This document shows, piece by piece, positions 23,472 to 33,498 of a DNA stretch of 64,000 nt (position 1 is the stretch's first letter; each line of letters starts with the position of its first letter). The DNA comes from Murimonas intestini. Its GTDB lineage: Bacteria > Bacillota > Clostridia > Lachnospirales > Lachnospiraceae. Both the position numbers and the translations under genes were made by a program. A model generated the notes under the pieces. The model was given only the letters and a program-made list of their open reading frames with translations, was not told the origin of the DNA and ran no database searches. The DNA lies in NCBI RefSeq assembly GCF_024622195.1, contig NZ_JANKBI010000015.1, forward strand, positions 62,001-126,000. Reading direction: 5' to 3'.

Positions 23472-26400
23472 ATTGGGCAGGTGATAACGATAGCTGAAAG
23501 CATTGGGGCAACCATAGAACTGGACGGGGAAAAAGATTTTAAGGCGGGGGTGACCGCCTGTAATAAATCACTGACGGCATTAAAGACGGAGATGGGCCTT
23601 GTGAAGGCCCAGACAGAAGGACAGGCGAATTCGCTGGAAAGCCTGCAGAAAAAACATTCTGTACTTACAAAGATCCTGGAAGAACAGAACAACAAAGAAA
23701 AAGAAGTAAGAAAAGGGCTGGACAATGCGGAACAGGCTTACAAAAATGTTGGAAATGGTCTGGATGCCTTAAAACAGAAATTAACAGCTGCAACAGCAGA
23801 GCTTGACCAGATGAGGCAGAGCAGCAGTTCGGCACCTGTGGATATTGCAAAGCAGGAGAAGGCGGTAGAAGAACTTAACCGGGAAATAGAAAAGGGGGAG
23901 AAGAATTACCAGACCGCGGGGAACCGGGTGAAAGACTGGCAGGCGAAGCTGAACACAGCACAGGCACAGACTGTAAAAGCAACAAAGGCGCTGAATGAGA
24001 ATGCTGCCTATATGGAAGAGGCAGAGAATGCCACGGATAAATGTGCCACAAGCATAGATAAGTTTGGAAAAGCCACCCAGGAAGCGACAGAAGTCTCAAG
24101 GAAATGGACAGAGGTATTAAGAGATAAAGCGATAAGCAGCGCGGCAGATATCTTAAAGGATTCATTGACAGGAGCAGTAAGCTCAACATTAGAGCTTCAG
24201 GATGCATCAAACCAACTGAAAGCCAGCACGGGAGCTGGAGCAGCGGAAATGCAGAAAATGAACAGCGTCTTAAAGGATGCCTATAACAACAATTATGGGG
24301 AATCTTATGATGATGTTGCTGATGTGATGGAGCGGATCAGGCAGACACTGGGGGATATGGATGCATCCAACCTGCAGGAAATAACGGAAAGCGCGATCGC
24401 TCTGCGGGATACATTTGACATGGATTATCAGGAACAGCTGCGCGCTGTAAAATCGCTGATGCAGAATTTTGGGATAGACTCAAAGCAGGCTTATAACCTG
24501 ATTGTCCAGGGTGCACAGCAGGGCCTTAATAAAAATGATGACCTGTTGGACACTATAAACGAATATAGCTCCTATTACGCCGGCGCCGGAAGAAGTGCAG
24601 ATGATTTCTTTAACAGTCTGAAAAATGGGGCAGAAGCAGGGACATTCTCAGTAGATAAGCTGGGAGATGCCTACAAAGAGTTTACGATCCGGGCAAAAGA
24701 TACAGCAACTACTACAACGGAAGGCTATCAGCTCCTGGGCCTGAATGCGGACAAGATGCGTGCACAGTTTGCGGCAGGCGGGGAAAGCGCAAGGCAGGCG
24801 ACCGAGATCATCGTAAAGTCATTATTCAGCCTGGATGATGATGTAAAGAGAAATCAGGCAGGAGTAGATCTTTTTGGTACCATGTGGGAAGACCTGGGAG
24901 AGAAAGGGATCCGTGCGCTTACCAGTGTTGAGGGAGGGATATCCTCTTCCTACAACGCAATGGACCGCCTGAAAAGTATTAAGTATGATTCTGTAACAAA
25001 CTCCCTGGAAGAACTGGGAAGGAAATTTAAGTCTGAGATATCAGAGCCGATCGTGGAGAATGTACTGCCAAAGGTAGTCGATGGTATATCAACTGTGATT
25101 GATAATATAGACCTCCTTATACCGGCAGTGACAGGAGTAGGCACGGCTTTTGTGGCCTATAAGACCATAACGGCTACAGTGACCGCATTCTCAGCTGCCA
25201 CAGAGGGAGCAACAACAGCACAAACGATATTTAATGCCGTATTAGGGGCAAACCCTGTGATCAAGATTGTAACTGCCGTGATAGCTGCAGGAGCGGCCAT
25301 CATCACCTATGCAAATAATGCCGGGGAAGCATCGGCAGAAGTTGAAATGCTGGTGGAGGAAAATAAAAGAGTAGTAGCATCAGCAAACGAAGTCACAGAG
25401 TCTGTAGATAAGACGATCGCTTCTTACTCTGACAGTACGGCACAAATGGAAGCTCAAGGGCAGTATGCGGGTATCCTTGCTGAGAGGATATCAGGGTTAG
25501 CCGGGAAGACACAACTGAGCAGTTCAGAAATGGACGTTATGTATGGTTACATAGCCGAGCTAAACAGTATTGTGCCGGGCTTAAGCCTGGCTTATGACGA
25601 ACAGGCCGGAAAGCTCAATATGACCACAGAAGAGATGTACAAGAACATCGAGGCCAGCCAGAAGCAGATTGCACAGCAGGCGGCGCAGGAATATGCCATA
25701 CAGTTGATCAAGAAAAAAACAGAACTTGAAATAGAGTCGATAAAGTTACAGAACAGCGGTGCAGATATATCAGAACGTAGAAACACTCTTTTGGAAGAAG
25801 AGAATGACCTGATGCTGAAAGATGTAACAGGTATCACGGCATTGATATCAGGGAAAAAGGATGAACGTGAGGAGTATAAGCTGCTGACAGAACAGCAAGA
25901 AGATAATACGGATGCGGTAAAAGCAAACGAGGATGCTAAAAAGGAACTGGCAGCAGAGGAAGCGGCGGTCAAGAAATATCTGGAAGAGGCAGGGGTATCT
26001 TGGGATGAAGTGACCGGACAGGTCAATGCCAATACCACGGCAACGGATGCCAATACAGAGGCACAGGGGAAGAATAATACAACCCTCATGGAGAGTGCAA
26101 GCCAGATAGCAGAGACTTACACTTCCCTAAAGGAGAGCGTCACCGGAGCGCTGGAATCCCAGATGAACATGTTTGAGGAATTCAGCGCAGGCACTGAGAT
26201 ATCCACCTATGACCTCCTGCATAACATGCAGAGCCAGATCGACGGGGTAACAAACTGGGCAGATAACCTGAATGTATTATCACAAAGAGGCATCAATGAA
26301 GGACTATTACAGCATCTGGCAGAGATGGGACCGGAAGGGGCTAATTATGTAGCGGCTTTCGCGCGCATGTCAGATGATGAGCTGCAAAAGGCATCATCCA

Positions 26401-27518
26401 TGTGGGAGGAATCCCTGGACATCAAAGACGGTGTACAAGAAAACATCAGCGGTATGATGGACGGGGTTACAACAGCTATTTCAGGCGGTAAGGATAAAGT
26501 TAAAGCTGCAATGCAGGAGGTAGGTGTAAATACCATTGCAGGATTGACTGAGAAACTTCAGGGCGGACAGGTAGAGGTAAAAGCAGCTGGCGATGATGTA
26601 GGACAAGCAGCTGTAGATGGGGCAAAGACCGGGGCAGGAACACATTCCCCTTCATGGAAGACAGAAGAAATAGGCCGGAACATGAATGAAGGTCTTGTGA
26701 ACGGCCTTAAGCAGTCAAAAGGAAACGTATCCAATACTGTACAGCAGATCCTGAATGAGATCATAAGGAGTGCATCATCTGGACTCAGGGCATCGAATTT
26801 TGCAAGCAGCGGACGTAATGTAACTCTGGGTATGGCACAAGGTATTAATGCCGGGAGAAGCAATGTGACATCAGCTATGCAGATTCTGGCTACTCAGACA
26901 CAGACCGCAGCAAGTACAGGTATGAATCCACTTAGGTATGCCGTATATGGTATGCAGGTACCTTCCGGCCTTGTGACAGGAATGAACAGAGGAAGGACAA
27001 CGGTTGCCACAGCAGCAAAGAATTTAGGAATAACTGCCTACAATAATGTCAGGGTACCGAGCTTGTATAGCGATGGCCTAAACGTAGCGTATGGCCTTGC
27101 GAATGGTATAAGTGCAGGCAGATCTGCTGTGGTCAGTGCTGTGGCGAATATGTGTGCATCGGCAGTCAATCAGGCCAGATCGAGCCTGAAAATACATTCT
27201 CCTTCCGGGGTTTTTGCGGAAATAGGCGAGTATACTGCGGAAGGCTTTGGAGTAGGTTATGAAGATAAAATAGCAGATGTCAACGGCATGATAAAGAAGA
27301 CAATGGATTACAGCCGCCTGAAGCCAGGGACAGGATCCGGAACGGCAGCAGGTGCCTCTATGGGGGCTGAAAGGATTATCATTGAGATGCCGATATATAA
27401 CAACGGGATCTATGACAGGACTGAAATTGCAGAGATAGCAATGGAAGGACTGTCCAGAGCGCAGGGCAGGAAACTTGCCATAAAAGGAGGAATCCAAAAT
27501 GTACGATATGCAGTATAA
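23454..27518 (+). CDS. Tape measure protein
   Basis: Up to 1354 residues. N-terminal coiled coil (about 20-200), a hydrophobic stretch near 560-620 (AVTGVGTAFVAYKTITATV, ...ITAVIAAGAAIITYA) and helical Ala/Ser-rich repeats to the end, including the twice-repeated HSPSG/HSPSW motif. Length of the protein sets tail length, here predicting roughly 200 nm. The start is uncertain: GTG at 23454 lies inside a terminator; GTG at 23481 is in frame and less odd. Confidence 0.92.
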   Translation: MKGAFFIGQVITIAESIGATIELDGEKDFKAGVTACNKSLTALKTEMGLVKAQTEGQANSLESLQKKHSVLTKILEEQNNKEKEVRKGLDNAEQAYKNVGNGLDALKQKLTAATAELDQMRQSSSSAPVDIAKQEKAVEELNREIEKGEKNYQTAGNRVKDWQAKLNTAQAQTVKATKALNENAAYMEEAENATDKCATSIDKFGKATQEATEVSRKWTEVLRDKAISSAADILKDSLTGAVSSTLELQDASNQLKASTGAGAAEMQKMNSVLKDAYNNNYGESYDDVADVMERIRQTLGDMDASNLQEITESAIALRDTFDMDYQEQLRAVKSLMQNFGIDSKQAYNLIVQGAQQGLNKNDDLLDTINEYSSYYAGAGRSADDFFNSLKNGAEAGTFSVDKLGDAYKEFTIRAKDTATTTTEGYQLLGLNADKMRAQFAAGGESARQATEIIVKSLFSLDDDVKRNQAGVDLFGTMWEDLGEKGIRALTSVEGGISSSYNAMDRLKSIKYDSVTNSLEELGRKFKSEISEPIVENVLPKVVDGISTVIDNIDLLIPAVTGVGTAFVAYKTITATVTAFSAATEGATTAQTIFNAVLGANPVIKIVTAVIAAGAAIITYANNAGEASAEVEMLVEENKRVVASANEVTESVDKTIASYSDSTAQMEAQGQYAGILAERISGLAGKTQLSSSEMDVMYGYIAELNSIVPGLSLAYDEQAGKLNMTTEEMYKNIEASQKQIAQQAAQEYAIQLIKKKTELEIESIKLQNSGADISERRNTLLEEENDLMLKDVTGITALISGKKDEREEYKLLTEQQEDNTDAVKANEDAKKELAAEEAAVKKYLEEAGVSWDEVTGQVNANTTATDANTEAQGKNNTTLMESASQIAETYTSLKESVTGALESQMNMFEEFSAGTEISTYDLLHNMQSQIDGVTNWADNLNVLSQRGINEGLLQHLAEMGPEGANYVAAFARMSDDELQKASSMWEESLDIKDGVQENISGMMDGVTTAISGGKDKVKAAMQEVGVNTIAGLTEKLQGGQVEVKAAGDDVGQAAVDGAKTGAGTHSPSWKTEEIGRNMNEGLVNGLKQSKGNVSNTVQQILNEIIRSASSGLRASNFASSGRNVTLGMAQGINAGRSNVTSAMQILATQTQTAASTGMNPLRYAVYGMQVPSGLVTGMNRGRTTVATAAKNLGITAYNNVRVPSLYSDGLNVAYGLANGISAGRSAVVSAVANMCASAVNQARSSLKIHSPSGVFAEIGEYTAEGFGVGYEDKIADVNGMIKKTMDYSRLKPGTGSGTAAGASMGAERIIIEMPIYNNGIYDRTEIAEIAMEGLSRAQGRKLAIKGGIQNVRYAV

Positions 27519-28194
27519 TGAGCGGACAGGCCGGAGTATGGGAGTACGGATAACACAGCGCCCGAATATTCCCATACCCGAAGAAAAAATAGAAACGTAC
27601 AGCGTGGAGGGCAGGGACGGCAGTTTAACTGTGAGGACCGGTAAATACAAAGATATAGAAATAGAAATCCTGATGGGATTTTACGAAAAAAGAAGCCTTT
27701 GGGCGGAACGCCTAAGGGAAGTAAAAAAGTGGCTGCATAGCCAGGGACAGGGCAGATTAAAGTTTGCGGATGACCCTGGCTATTATTATAAGGTTAAATA
27801 TGTAAAAGCAAAGGAATGTGAGCGGCAGCTTGGAAAGTTTGGGACTTTCGCAGCTACATTTGTATGCGAGCCATACGTGTATCTTGATTCGGGAGACATA
27901 GATATACCAATAGGAACCTTGGTGAATGAGTATGCAGCAGCACATCCGGTCTATCATATATCTGGAGAGGGCCAATGTACGTTGACGGTCAATAAAAATA
28001 CTATGGTATGCAATGTTGGTCAGATTCTGACCATTGATACTGATAGGATGGTAGCTTACCGGGAGGACGGTACCATTCATAATGCAGACGTGACGGGAGA
28101 TTATGAGGGGTTGTGGCTGATCCAGGGAGAGAATACCGTAACAGCTACCAGCGGATTTAAAGTAACGGTACAGCCGATGTGGAGGCGCTTATGA
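27499..28194 (+). CDS. Distal tail protein
   Basis: 231 residues: MGVRITQRPNIPIPEE, then YSVEGRDGSLTVRTGKYKDI and ILMGFYEKRSLWAERLRE, characteristic of siphophage distal tail (Dit) proteins. The gene overlaps the tape-measure end by 20 bases and its stop overlaps the next start. Confidence 0.85.
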   Translation: MYDMQYNERTGRSMGVRITQRPNIPIPEEKIETYSVEGRDGSLTVRTGKYKDIEIEILMGFYEKRSLWAERLREVKKWLHSQGQGRLKFADDPGYYYKVKYVKAKECERQLGKFGTFAATFVCEPYVYLDSGDIDIPIGTLVNEYAAAHPVYHISGEGQCTLTVNKNTMVCNVGQILTIDTDRMVAYREDGTIHNADVTGDYEGLWLIQGENTVTATSGFKVTVQPMWRRL

Positions 28195-30938
28195 TACAGA
28201 TATATAAAGCGGGTAATACAGATTACAGCCGGAACGGAGATTATGTCCTTCAGCCAATATTATGTGAGTTTACATGCAAAATCAATGCAGAGTGGGAGCT
28301 AGAGCTAGAGCATGTGATAACTGAGGATGTCATAAGGCTGCTAATGATAGATTCGGTAATCAAGGCACCGGCCGGGATAAGAGGGATTGAGCAGGAGCAG
28401 CTCTTCAGGGTTTACAACACCGCAAAAGATTTCTACACCATCCACGCTTATGCAAGACCGGTATTCCTGGATGCGGCACAGGATTGTTTTATACCTGATT
28501 CCAGGCCAACAGATAAAAATGGGCAGCAGGCACTGGATATCATGTGCAGCGGCAGCAGGTATAGTGGAAAGACAGATATAGGTACCGTAAGTACTGCTTA
28601 CTACATCAACAAAAACCTGATAGAGGCTATAAGCGGTGATGATGACAACGCATTCCTGAAACGCTGGGGCGGTGAGATTTTATACAATAATTATCAGATC
28701 ATAATTAACAACCACATTGGAGGGGATTATGGAGCCAGGGCAGCATTTGGCTATAATTTGACCGGAGTGGAAGAAAGGGCAGATAAAGAGGACGTCATAA
28801 CAAGGATCGTGCCTGTTGCCTACAACGGGAGGATGTGCAGTAATCCTTATTATGTGGACTCGCCTAAAATTCACAATTATCCTTATATCCATCACCGTAT
28901 TGTAAAATATGAACACATCAAGCTCAAAGAAGATATGCAGGGTGAACCTGATGAGGATGATCTTGTATTTAATACTTTGCCAGAGCTTCAGGCAAAACTG
29001 AGGGAATTGGCGGCAGAAGAGTTTAAAAAAGGGATAGACGTGCCGCAGGTAGCCTATAAGGTCACAATTGCGGATATAGCCCAGACAGAAGAGTATAAGG
29101 ACATCAAAGACCTGGTGGAGATATCCCTGGGTGATACAGTGGCCTGCACCAATAAGAGACTGGGTATCACTACACAGACCAGGTGTGTAGGAATTAGATA
29201 TGATTGCGTCTCAGAGAGGATTCTGGAATTGAAACTGGGTGATGCTGTATGGGATGTTTCTGACAGCCTGACAGAGATTTATAAGGCTGTCACCGGAACC
29301 ATAGATACTGGGAACGGTACACTTATGGCGGACAAGGTTAAAGGAGTACTTAATCTCTTCAACGCACAATTAAAGTACCAAAAAAACGTGGCTCAGAAGC
29401 AGGATGTAAGAGCCATCTTATTTGAGGATACAGACACAGAAAGTGACAATTATGGTGCTTTGTGTATAGGGAGCCTGGGGCTGCAGATTGCGGACAAGAG
29501 GACGACAGACGGCCGAGAATGGGACTGGACAACAGCAATCACTGCAAAGGGGGCAGTAGCAGACATCATAGCCACGGGCTATATGCTGGCAGACCGGATC
29601 AGAGGCGGAACACTGACATTAGGAGGCGCCAATAATGTAAATGGCGTATTCAAGGTCCTTGATAAAAAAGGGAATATTGTCATGTCAGCAGATACAAACG
29701 GAGTGAATATTAAAATAGGATCCGTGGAAGAGGATGCAATCAGTGAAGCATATAAAGGCAAGCTGCAGTCTCAGTTTAAAGTTAATACTGATGCGATCAG
29801 CGCGGAGGTCACCAGGGCGAAAGGAAGTGAAGAAACTTTAAGGTCGTCACTTAAAGTAACTTCAGATGCAGTCACGGCAGAAGTCAGTAGAGCAAAAGGA
29901 GCCGAGGAAACTTTAAAATCCTCTATAAAAGTAACTTCGGATGCTGTAACTACTGAAGTTAATAGGGCGAAGGGCGCTGAAGAATCCCTAAAGTCTTCCA
30001 TCAAAGTTACCGCAGATAATATAAATTCAGAAGTGGCAAAAAAAGTAAATGGTACGCAGATAATCTCGACCATTAACCAGTCTGCTGAAGCTGTATCCAT
30101 AAAAGCAGATAAGATTAACCTCAACGGGGCGGTTACCGCCAACCAAAATTTTAAAATTTTGGAAGACGGCAGCATGGAAACAAAATACGCTAATATAAAA
30201 GGCGGTGAAATGAGTGTAGGAAGCAATTTTAAAGTTACAAATGGTGGGATAGTTTATGCGTTTGCACCTAAATTTGTTCTTGGAATGCAACTTGCAAAGA
30301 ATATGTTTTCGTCAATTGAGGATGCAGATTATAAATACTATGCATGGTACTTAGGCGACAATTTATGGTTAGGCTCTCAAGATGGTGAAGATGTATGGAT
30401 GCCCTCAATAAGGCCTCTTAAGATATCAGCGGCAGGTGATATATATTCATTTGGAAATATATCTTGTTTTGGTACAAAATCCAGGATTGCAGATACAAAA
30501 AATTTCAGTCAAAAGAAATTATATTGCTATGAGATGGCAAGCCCTATGTTTGGGGATTGCGGGACTGGATGTACAGATGAAAATGGAGATTGCTATATAA
30601 GTATAGACCCTGTTTTTGAGGAGACGATTGAGCAAGAGCCTATTGTGAAACTTACAAAATACGGGAAAGGAGAATTGTATGTTTCAGAAATTAACTCAGG
30701 TTATTTTGTTGTGAAAGGAGAACGTAATCTCAAGTTCGCCTGGGAGATTTTAGGAAAACAGAAAGGATTTGGTGGCCTTAGGTTAGAAAGCGATGTACCG
30801 GAAAAAGAAAGTATAGACAGGATAGAAAGCCTGTACGCAGGTGACAGGGAAAAAGAAATAGAGCCAATTTTGTGCTATAAGGAGGAATTAGAATATGATA
30901 AAGAGAGTGACGAGTTTTATGCATCATACTACAGGTGA
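28191..30938 (+). CDS. Tail tip protein with tandem repeats
   Basis: About 915 residues. The first 390 resemble the siphophage tail-tip (Tal/gp18-like) domain: MIQIYKAGNTDYSRNGDYVL, ...CEFTCKINAEWELELEH. Residues ~525-620 hold four ~30-residue repeats (pattern KVTSDAVTAEVSRAKGAEE). The C-terminal ~260 residues are noticeably more AT-rich at DNA level, suggesting module exchange. GGAGG five bases upstream. Confidence 0.82.
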   Translation: MIQIYKAGNTDYSRNGDYVLQPILCEFTCKINAEWELELEHVITEDVIRLLMIDSVIKAPAGIRGIEQEQLFRVYNTAKDFYTIHAYARPVFLDAAQDCFIPDSRPTDKNGQQALDIMCSGSRYSGKTDIGTVSTAYYINKNLIEAISGDDDNAFLKRWGGEILYNNYQIIINNHIGGDYGARAAFGYNLTGVEERADKEDVITRIVPVAYNGRMCSNPYYVDSPKIHNYPYIHHRIVKYEHIKLKEDMQGEPDEDDLVFNTLPELQAKLRELAAEEFKKGIDVPQVAYKVTIADIAQTEEYKDIKDLVEISLGDTVACTNKRLGITTQTRCVGIRYDCVSERILELKLGDAVWDVSDSLTEIYKAVTGTIDTGNGTLMADKVKGVLNLFNAQLKYQKNVAQKQDVRAILFEDTDTESDNYGALCIGSLGLQIADKRTTDGREWDWTTAITAKGAVADIIATGYMLADRIRGGTLTLGGANNVNGVFKVLDKKGNIVMSADTNGVNIKIGSVEEDAISEAYKGKLQSQFKVNTDAISAEVTRAKGSEETLRSSLKVTSDAVTAEVSRAKGAEETLKSSIKVTSDAVTTEVNRAKGAEESLKSSIKVTADNINSEVAKKVNGTQIISTINQSAEAVSIKADKINLNGAVTANQNFKILEDGSMETKYANIKGGEMSVGSNFKVTNGGIVYAFAPKFVLGMQLAKNMFSSIEDADYKYYAWYLGDNLWLGSQDGEDVWMPSIRPLKISAAGDIYSFGNISCFGTKSRIADTKNFSQKKLYCYEMASPMFGDCGTGCTDENGDCYISIDPVFEETIEQEPIVKLTKYGKGELYVSEINSGYFVVKGERNLKFAWEILGKQKGFGGLRLESDVPEKESIDRIESLYAGDREKEIEPILCYKEELEYDKESDEFYASYYR

Positions 30939-31092
30939 GGGTGAGAGATTGACCTTTACATATTCAGAAATCAATGATGATGGGACATCGTCTAAAGACA
31001 ATATAAAAGGATCTATCATTGTCTTAGATAAAACGATAAGTCAGAAGCTTGCAGATATAACAGATTTTATCAATGGTAAACTTCCAGAATAG
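30895..31092 (+). CDS. Hypothetical small tail-region protein
   Basis: 65 residues (MIKRVTSFMHHTTGEGERLT...), AAGGAGG upstream, overlapping both neighbours. It may be a small baseplate/fibre accessory; function unknown. Confidence 0.55.
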   Translation: MIKRVTSFMHHTTGEGERLTFTYSEINDDGTSSKDNIKGSIIVLDKTISQKLADITDFINGKLPE

Positions 31093-31102
31093 GAGGCAAA
31101 TG

Positions 31103-32446
31103 ATGCAGATTATAAAAGATATCTATCTGGATTTTTATGATAATCATTTTGTAACCGTTAATGCAAAACAGAATGACACAGGGAGATACATAAGGGCTGA
31201 AATTATAAAAGATGGGACAGGATTCGAAATACCATCCGGTGCAGTGGTATCGATAGCAAGTGAAACTATCTGGAATAATTGTGAGGTTGAGGGAAATAAG
31301 ATTCTGGCACCATTGTCAAAAGTGATGCTGGATACCGCAGGGGAGCGTATCTGTCAGCTTGAAATTGTAAAAGGTGAAGAAAAGCTGACAACAGTATCAT
31401 TTCAACTAAAAATAGAAAAGTCAGTGAGAAATGACGGAGCAATAGAAGGGAATATGGAGTTAGGCGTTTTGGATCAGGCAATATCGGATGCAAAGCGGAT
31501 CACGCAGGAAGCCGAAACAACGGAAGCAGCCAGAAAGACTGCGGAAAATGCCAGAATATCTGCAGAGAATACCAGAAAGAATCAGGAGACAGCCAGGGTC
31601 AATGCAGAGACATCCCGTGTATCTGCTGAAAATACACGCAAAAGCCAGGAGACAGCAAGAGGTACCGCAGAGTCAGCCAGAGTGAACGCGGAAAACACCA
31701 GAAAGAGTCAGGAAACAGGGAGGGTGAATGCGGAGACAGCCAGGGTCACAGAGTTTGCAACTCTAAAAGCAGACGCGCAGGAAGCTACAGCAAGGGCAGA
31801 AGCAGCAGCGGCAGGTGATATTTCGGGCAAGACGGTGACTTATACCGAAAGTACGGCGGCGACAGCTCCTGCATCCGGTAGTAAGCTGTCTTTGATATCC
31901 GGCTGGCTTGTCGGAAAAGTGAAAAATTTAGTAACCAGAATGGGCACAGCTGAGACATCCATTACTGCACTAAACAGCAATTTTGTTGGCTGTACATTTT
32001 ACCCAAATCTATTTAAAAATTATACTACACTACCTGTTGAGCATACCGCTGTGGTTTGTCCCTGCACGGCATATGCTGTCCGGACGGGAAAATATCTGCA
32101 TATCAATTATATGCTAACGGTGGAAGCAAATACAGCCGCGGGGAATGACGCAGCAAATACATATTTCGATTTTGGAATGAATTTAAATCCAATGAAGACA
32201 TCTTTTTTCCCAAATGATGTGATTAAATCCTGTTCTAGAAATGAATGCATCTACTATAAAAAATCTACAGGTATCATAGACATCGAAAAGACATCATATG
32301 GAGCATATGCTGTATACAATAGTACTTATAATGTAATGAACTTTGGTAGATTTTATACCAATGATGGCAAAATGGGTGCATGGCCACTAAAGTCTTTTTA
32401 TGTCGGGTTAATCATTAAAGGTACCATAGATATAATTTTGCAATAA
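31103..32446 (+). CDS. Fibre/upper baseplate (BppU-like) protein, current version
   Basis: 447 residues. The first ~125 match the BppU N-terminal type (MQIIKDIYLDFYDNHFVTVN). Then about 90 residues of seven-residue repeats with Ala-Glu-x-x-Arg (31510-31760), a stalk. Residues 288-293 (ALNSN) are encoded at the invertible crossover, after which 155 variable residues follow. The C-terminal part probably contacts the host receptor. TAGGAGG six bases upstream of the chosen ATG. Confidence 0.85.
   Translation: MQIIKDIYLDFYDNHFVTVNAKQNDTGRYIRAEIIKDGTGFEIPSGAVVSIASETIWNNCEVEGNKILAPLSKVMLDTAGERICQLEIVKGEEKLTTVSFQLKIEKSVRNDGAIEGNMELGVLDQAISDAKRITQEAETTEAARKTAENARISAENTRKNQETARVNAETSRVSAENTRKSQETARGTAESARVNAENTRKSQETGRVNAETARVTEFATLKADAQEATARAEAAAAGDISGKTVTYTESTAATAPASGSKLSLISGWLVGKVKNLVTRMGTAETSITALNSNFVGCTFYPNLFKNYTTLPVEHTAVVCPCTAYAVRTGKYLHINYMLTVEANTAAGNDAANTYFDFGMNLNPMKTSFFPNDVIKSCSRNECIYYKKSTGIIDIEKTSYGAYAVYNSTYNVMNFGRFYTNDGKMGAWPLKSFYVGLIIKGTIDIILQ
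31965..31981 (+). repeat. Crossover inverted repeat, left copy
   Basis: CTGCACTAAACAGCAAT, inside the fibre gene in frame (A-L-N-S-N). Perfect inverted match at 33055-33071. Confidence 0.92.
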
Positions 32447-32457
32447 ACTATAGTTTC

Positions 32458-33054
32458 TTAGCCCCCTAATCGCTCTATCGAAGTAGCTACAACATATTTT
32501 TGTGTGATATTAGGCAAATACAGTTTAAGATTTCCATAGCTATCAATACGTAAAGACGGAAATGTAGGCAAAGTATTTCCAATCGAAAAGATAGTTGCAA
32601 TTTTACTGTCGTACACACTGTATTCGGAGTAGGCATTTCCGCTTGTTCCCACTGTGCGGCAGCAAATTTTGTAGCTAAAAGATTGATTATTGACTTTTAG
32701 CTGTGTCCCCAGGTATTCGATTGGCACTTCGGTAACTGTTGGCGTACCATTATTAGCTAAAATCGTATAGCTTTTATATTCAATTCGTAAATTGCTGTCA
32801 TTCCATCCTGAAAAGACTCCATTTATCTGAGAAATTGTTTTAATCGCCGTGCTACGAAAATCGCGTACAATGACCCGGCAGGAAGCGTACTCTGTGACTG
32901 GATATCTATATATCTCGATAATTACGTCATTATCATTGGGTACAATACCATCTATACCACTTATATTTTGTCCCCAAAATACAGTCAGCCCATCAGTCCG
33001 TGCTTGTGCTATAAGAGCCTCAACGCTTGTATTTGTTACGTGGTGGTATGTTAT
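32458..33054 (-). CDS. Silent alternative fibre C-terminus
   Basis: 199 codons read from the right repeat leftward with no stop until 32458 and no own start codon or ribosome site. It encodes ITYHHVTNTSVEALIAQART through ...VATSIERLGG. After inversion it would follow ALNSN in frame, making a 491-residue fibre. The sequence is unlike the currently expressed tail. Confidence 0.87.
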   Translation of the reverse strand: MTYHHVTNTSVEALIAQARTDGLTVFWGQNISGIDGIVPNDNDVIIEIYRYPVTEYASCRVIVRDFRSTAIKTISQINGVFSGWNDSNLRIEYKSYTILANNGTPTVTEVPIEYLGTQLKVNNQSFSYKICCRTVGTSGNAYSEYSVYDSKIATIFSIGNTLPTFPSLRIDSYGNLKLYLPNITQKYVVATSIERLGG

Positions 33055-33071
33055 ATTGCTGTTTAGTGCAG
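33055..33071 (-). repeat. Crossover inverted repeat, right copy
   Basis: On the plus strand ATTGCTGTTTAGTGCAG, the exact reverse complement of 31965-31981. Confidence 0.92.
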
Positions 33072-33119
33072 CAGTGAAAATACGGAAGAAAGGAAAAAGA
33101 ATATGATGATAAGAGCACC

Positions 33120-33140
33120 GGACCCTCAGGGTCCTTTTTT
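33120..33140 (+). terminator. Terminator after the fibre segment
   Basis: GGACCC (33120-33125), three-base loop, GGGTCC (33129-33134), then six T. It separates fibre genes from the lysis cassette. Confidence 0.75.
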
Positions 33141-33165
33141 AATACCCGAAGGAAGGAGACTTAAA

Positions 33166-33480
33166 ATGAATGATGAAGAAATTGCTGTAAAGCTTGAGGG
33201 ACACGAACATGAAATAGGGTCTCTCAAGCATCGGATGAGAGCACAGGAAGATCAGGCTAAAGCCATACAGTCCCTGGTTGTGTCAGTTGAAAAGCTGGCA
33301 CTAAACATGGAAAACATGCTGGAAGAGCAACGGCAGCAAGGGGAACGGCTGAAGGTTTTAGAAGAGGAGCCTAAAAAACAGTGGAGTAGCATCAAAAAGA
33401 CTATATTCACATCCATAATCTCCACTGTAGCAGGGGCATTGGCAGCAGCATTAATAATGGCCGTTGGGCCGTTTTTATAA
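33166..33480 (+). CDS. Hemolysin XhlA-like lysis-region protein
   Basis: 104 residues: coiled coil (HEHEIGSLKHRMRAQ ... ENMLEEQRQQGERLK) and one C-terminal membrane helix (SIISTVAGALAAALIMAV), the pattern of XhlA and similar proteins preceding holins. The ATG at 33166 follows AAGGAG; upstream reading frame crosses the terminator. Confidence 0.7.
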   Translation: MNDEEIAVKLEGHEHEIGSLKHRMRAQEDQAKAIQSLVVSVEKLALNMENMLEEQRQQGERLKVLEEEPKKQWSSIKKTIFTSIISTVAGALAAALIMAVGPFL

Positions 33481-33498
33481 GAAAGAGAGGAATCCTTT

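Larger units (their letters stand above)
31965..33071. mobile_element. Invertible fibre segment
   Basis: 1107 bp bounded by perfect 17-bp inverted repeats. Inside are two alternative C-termini facing each other, with stop codons only 11 bases apart. Inversion would join the left part of the fibre, in the same frame, to the cryptic version on the minus strand. This is the standard design of phase-variable phage fibres. Confidence 0.88.

Noticed and set aside
32458..32727. Independent minus-strand gene starting at the GTG at 32727
   Set aside because: No ribosome site, and the same frame stays open to the inverted repeat at 33054; it is a cryptic fibre end.
31103..33110. Diversity-generating retroelement at the fibre gene
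   Set aside because: No reverse transcriptase gene and no template/variable repeat with adenine-biased changes is visible; the inverted repeats explain the arrangement.
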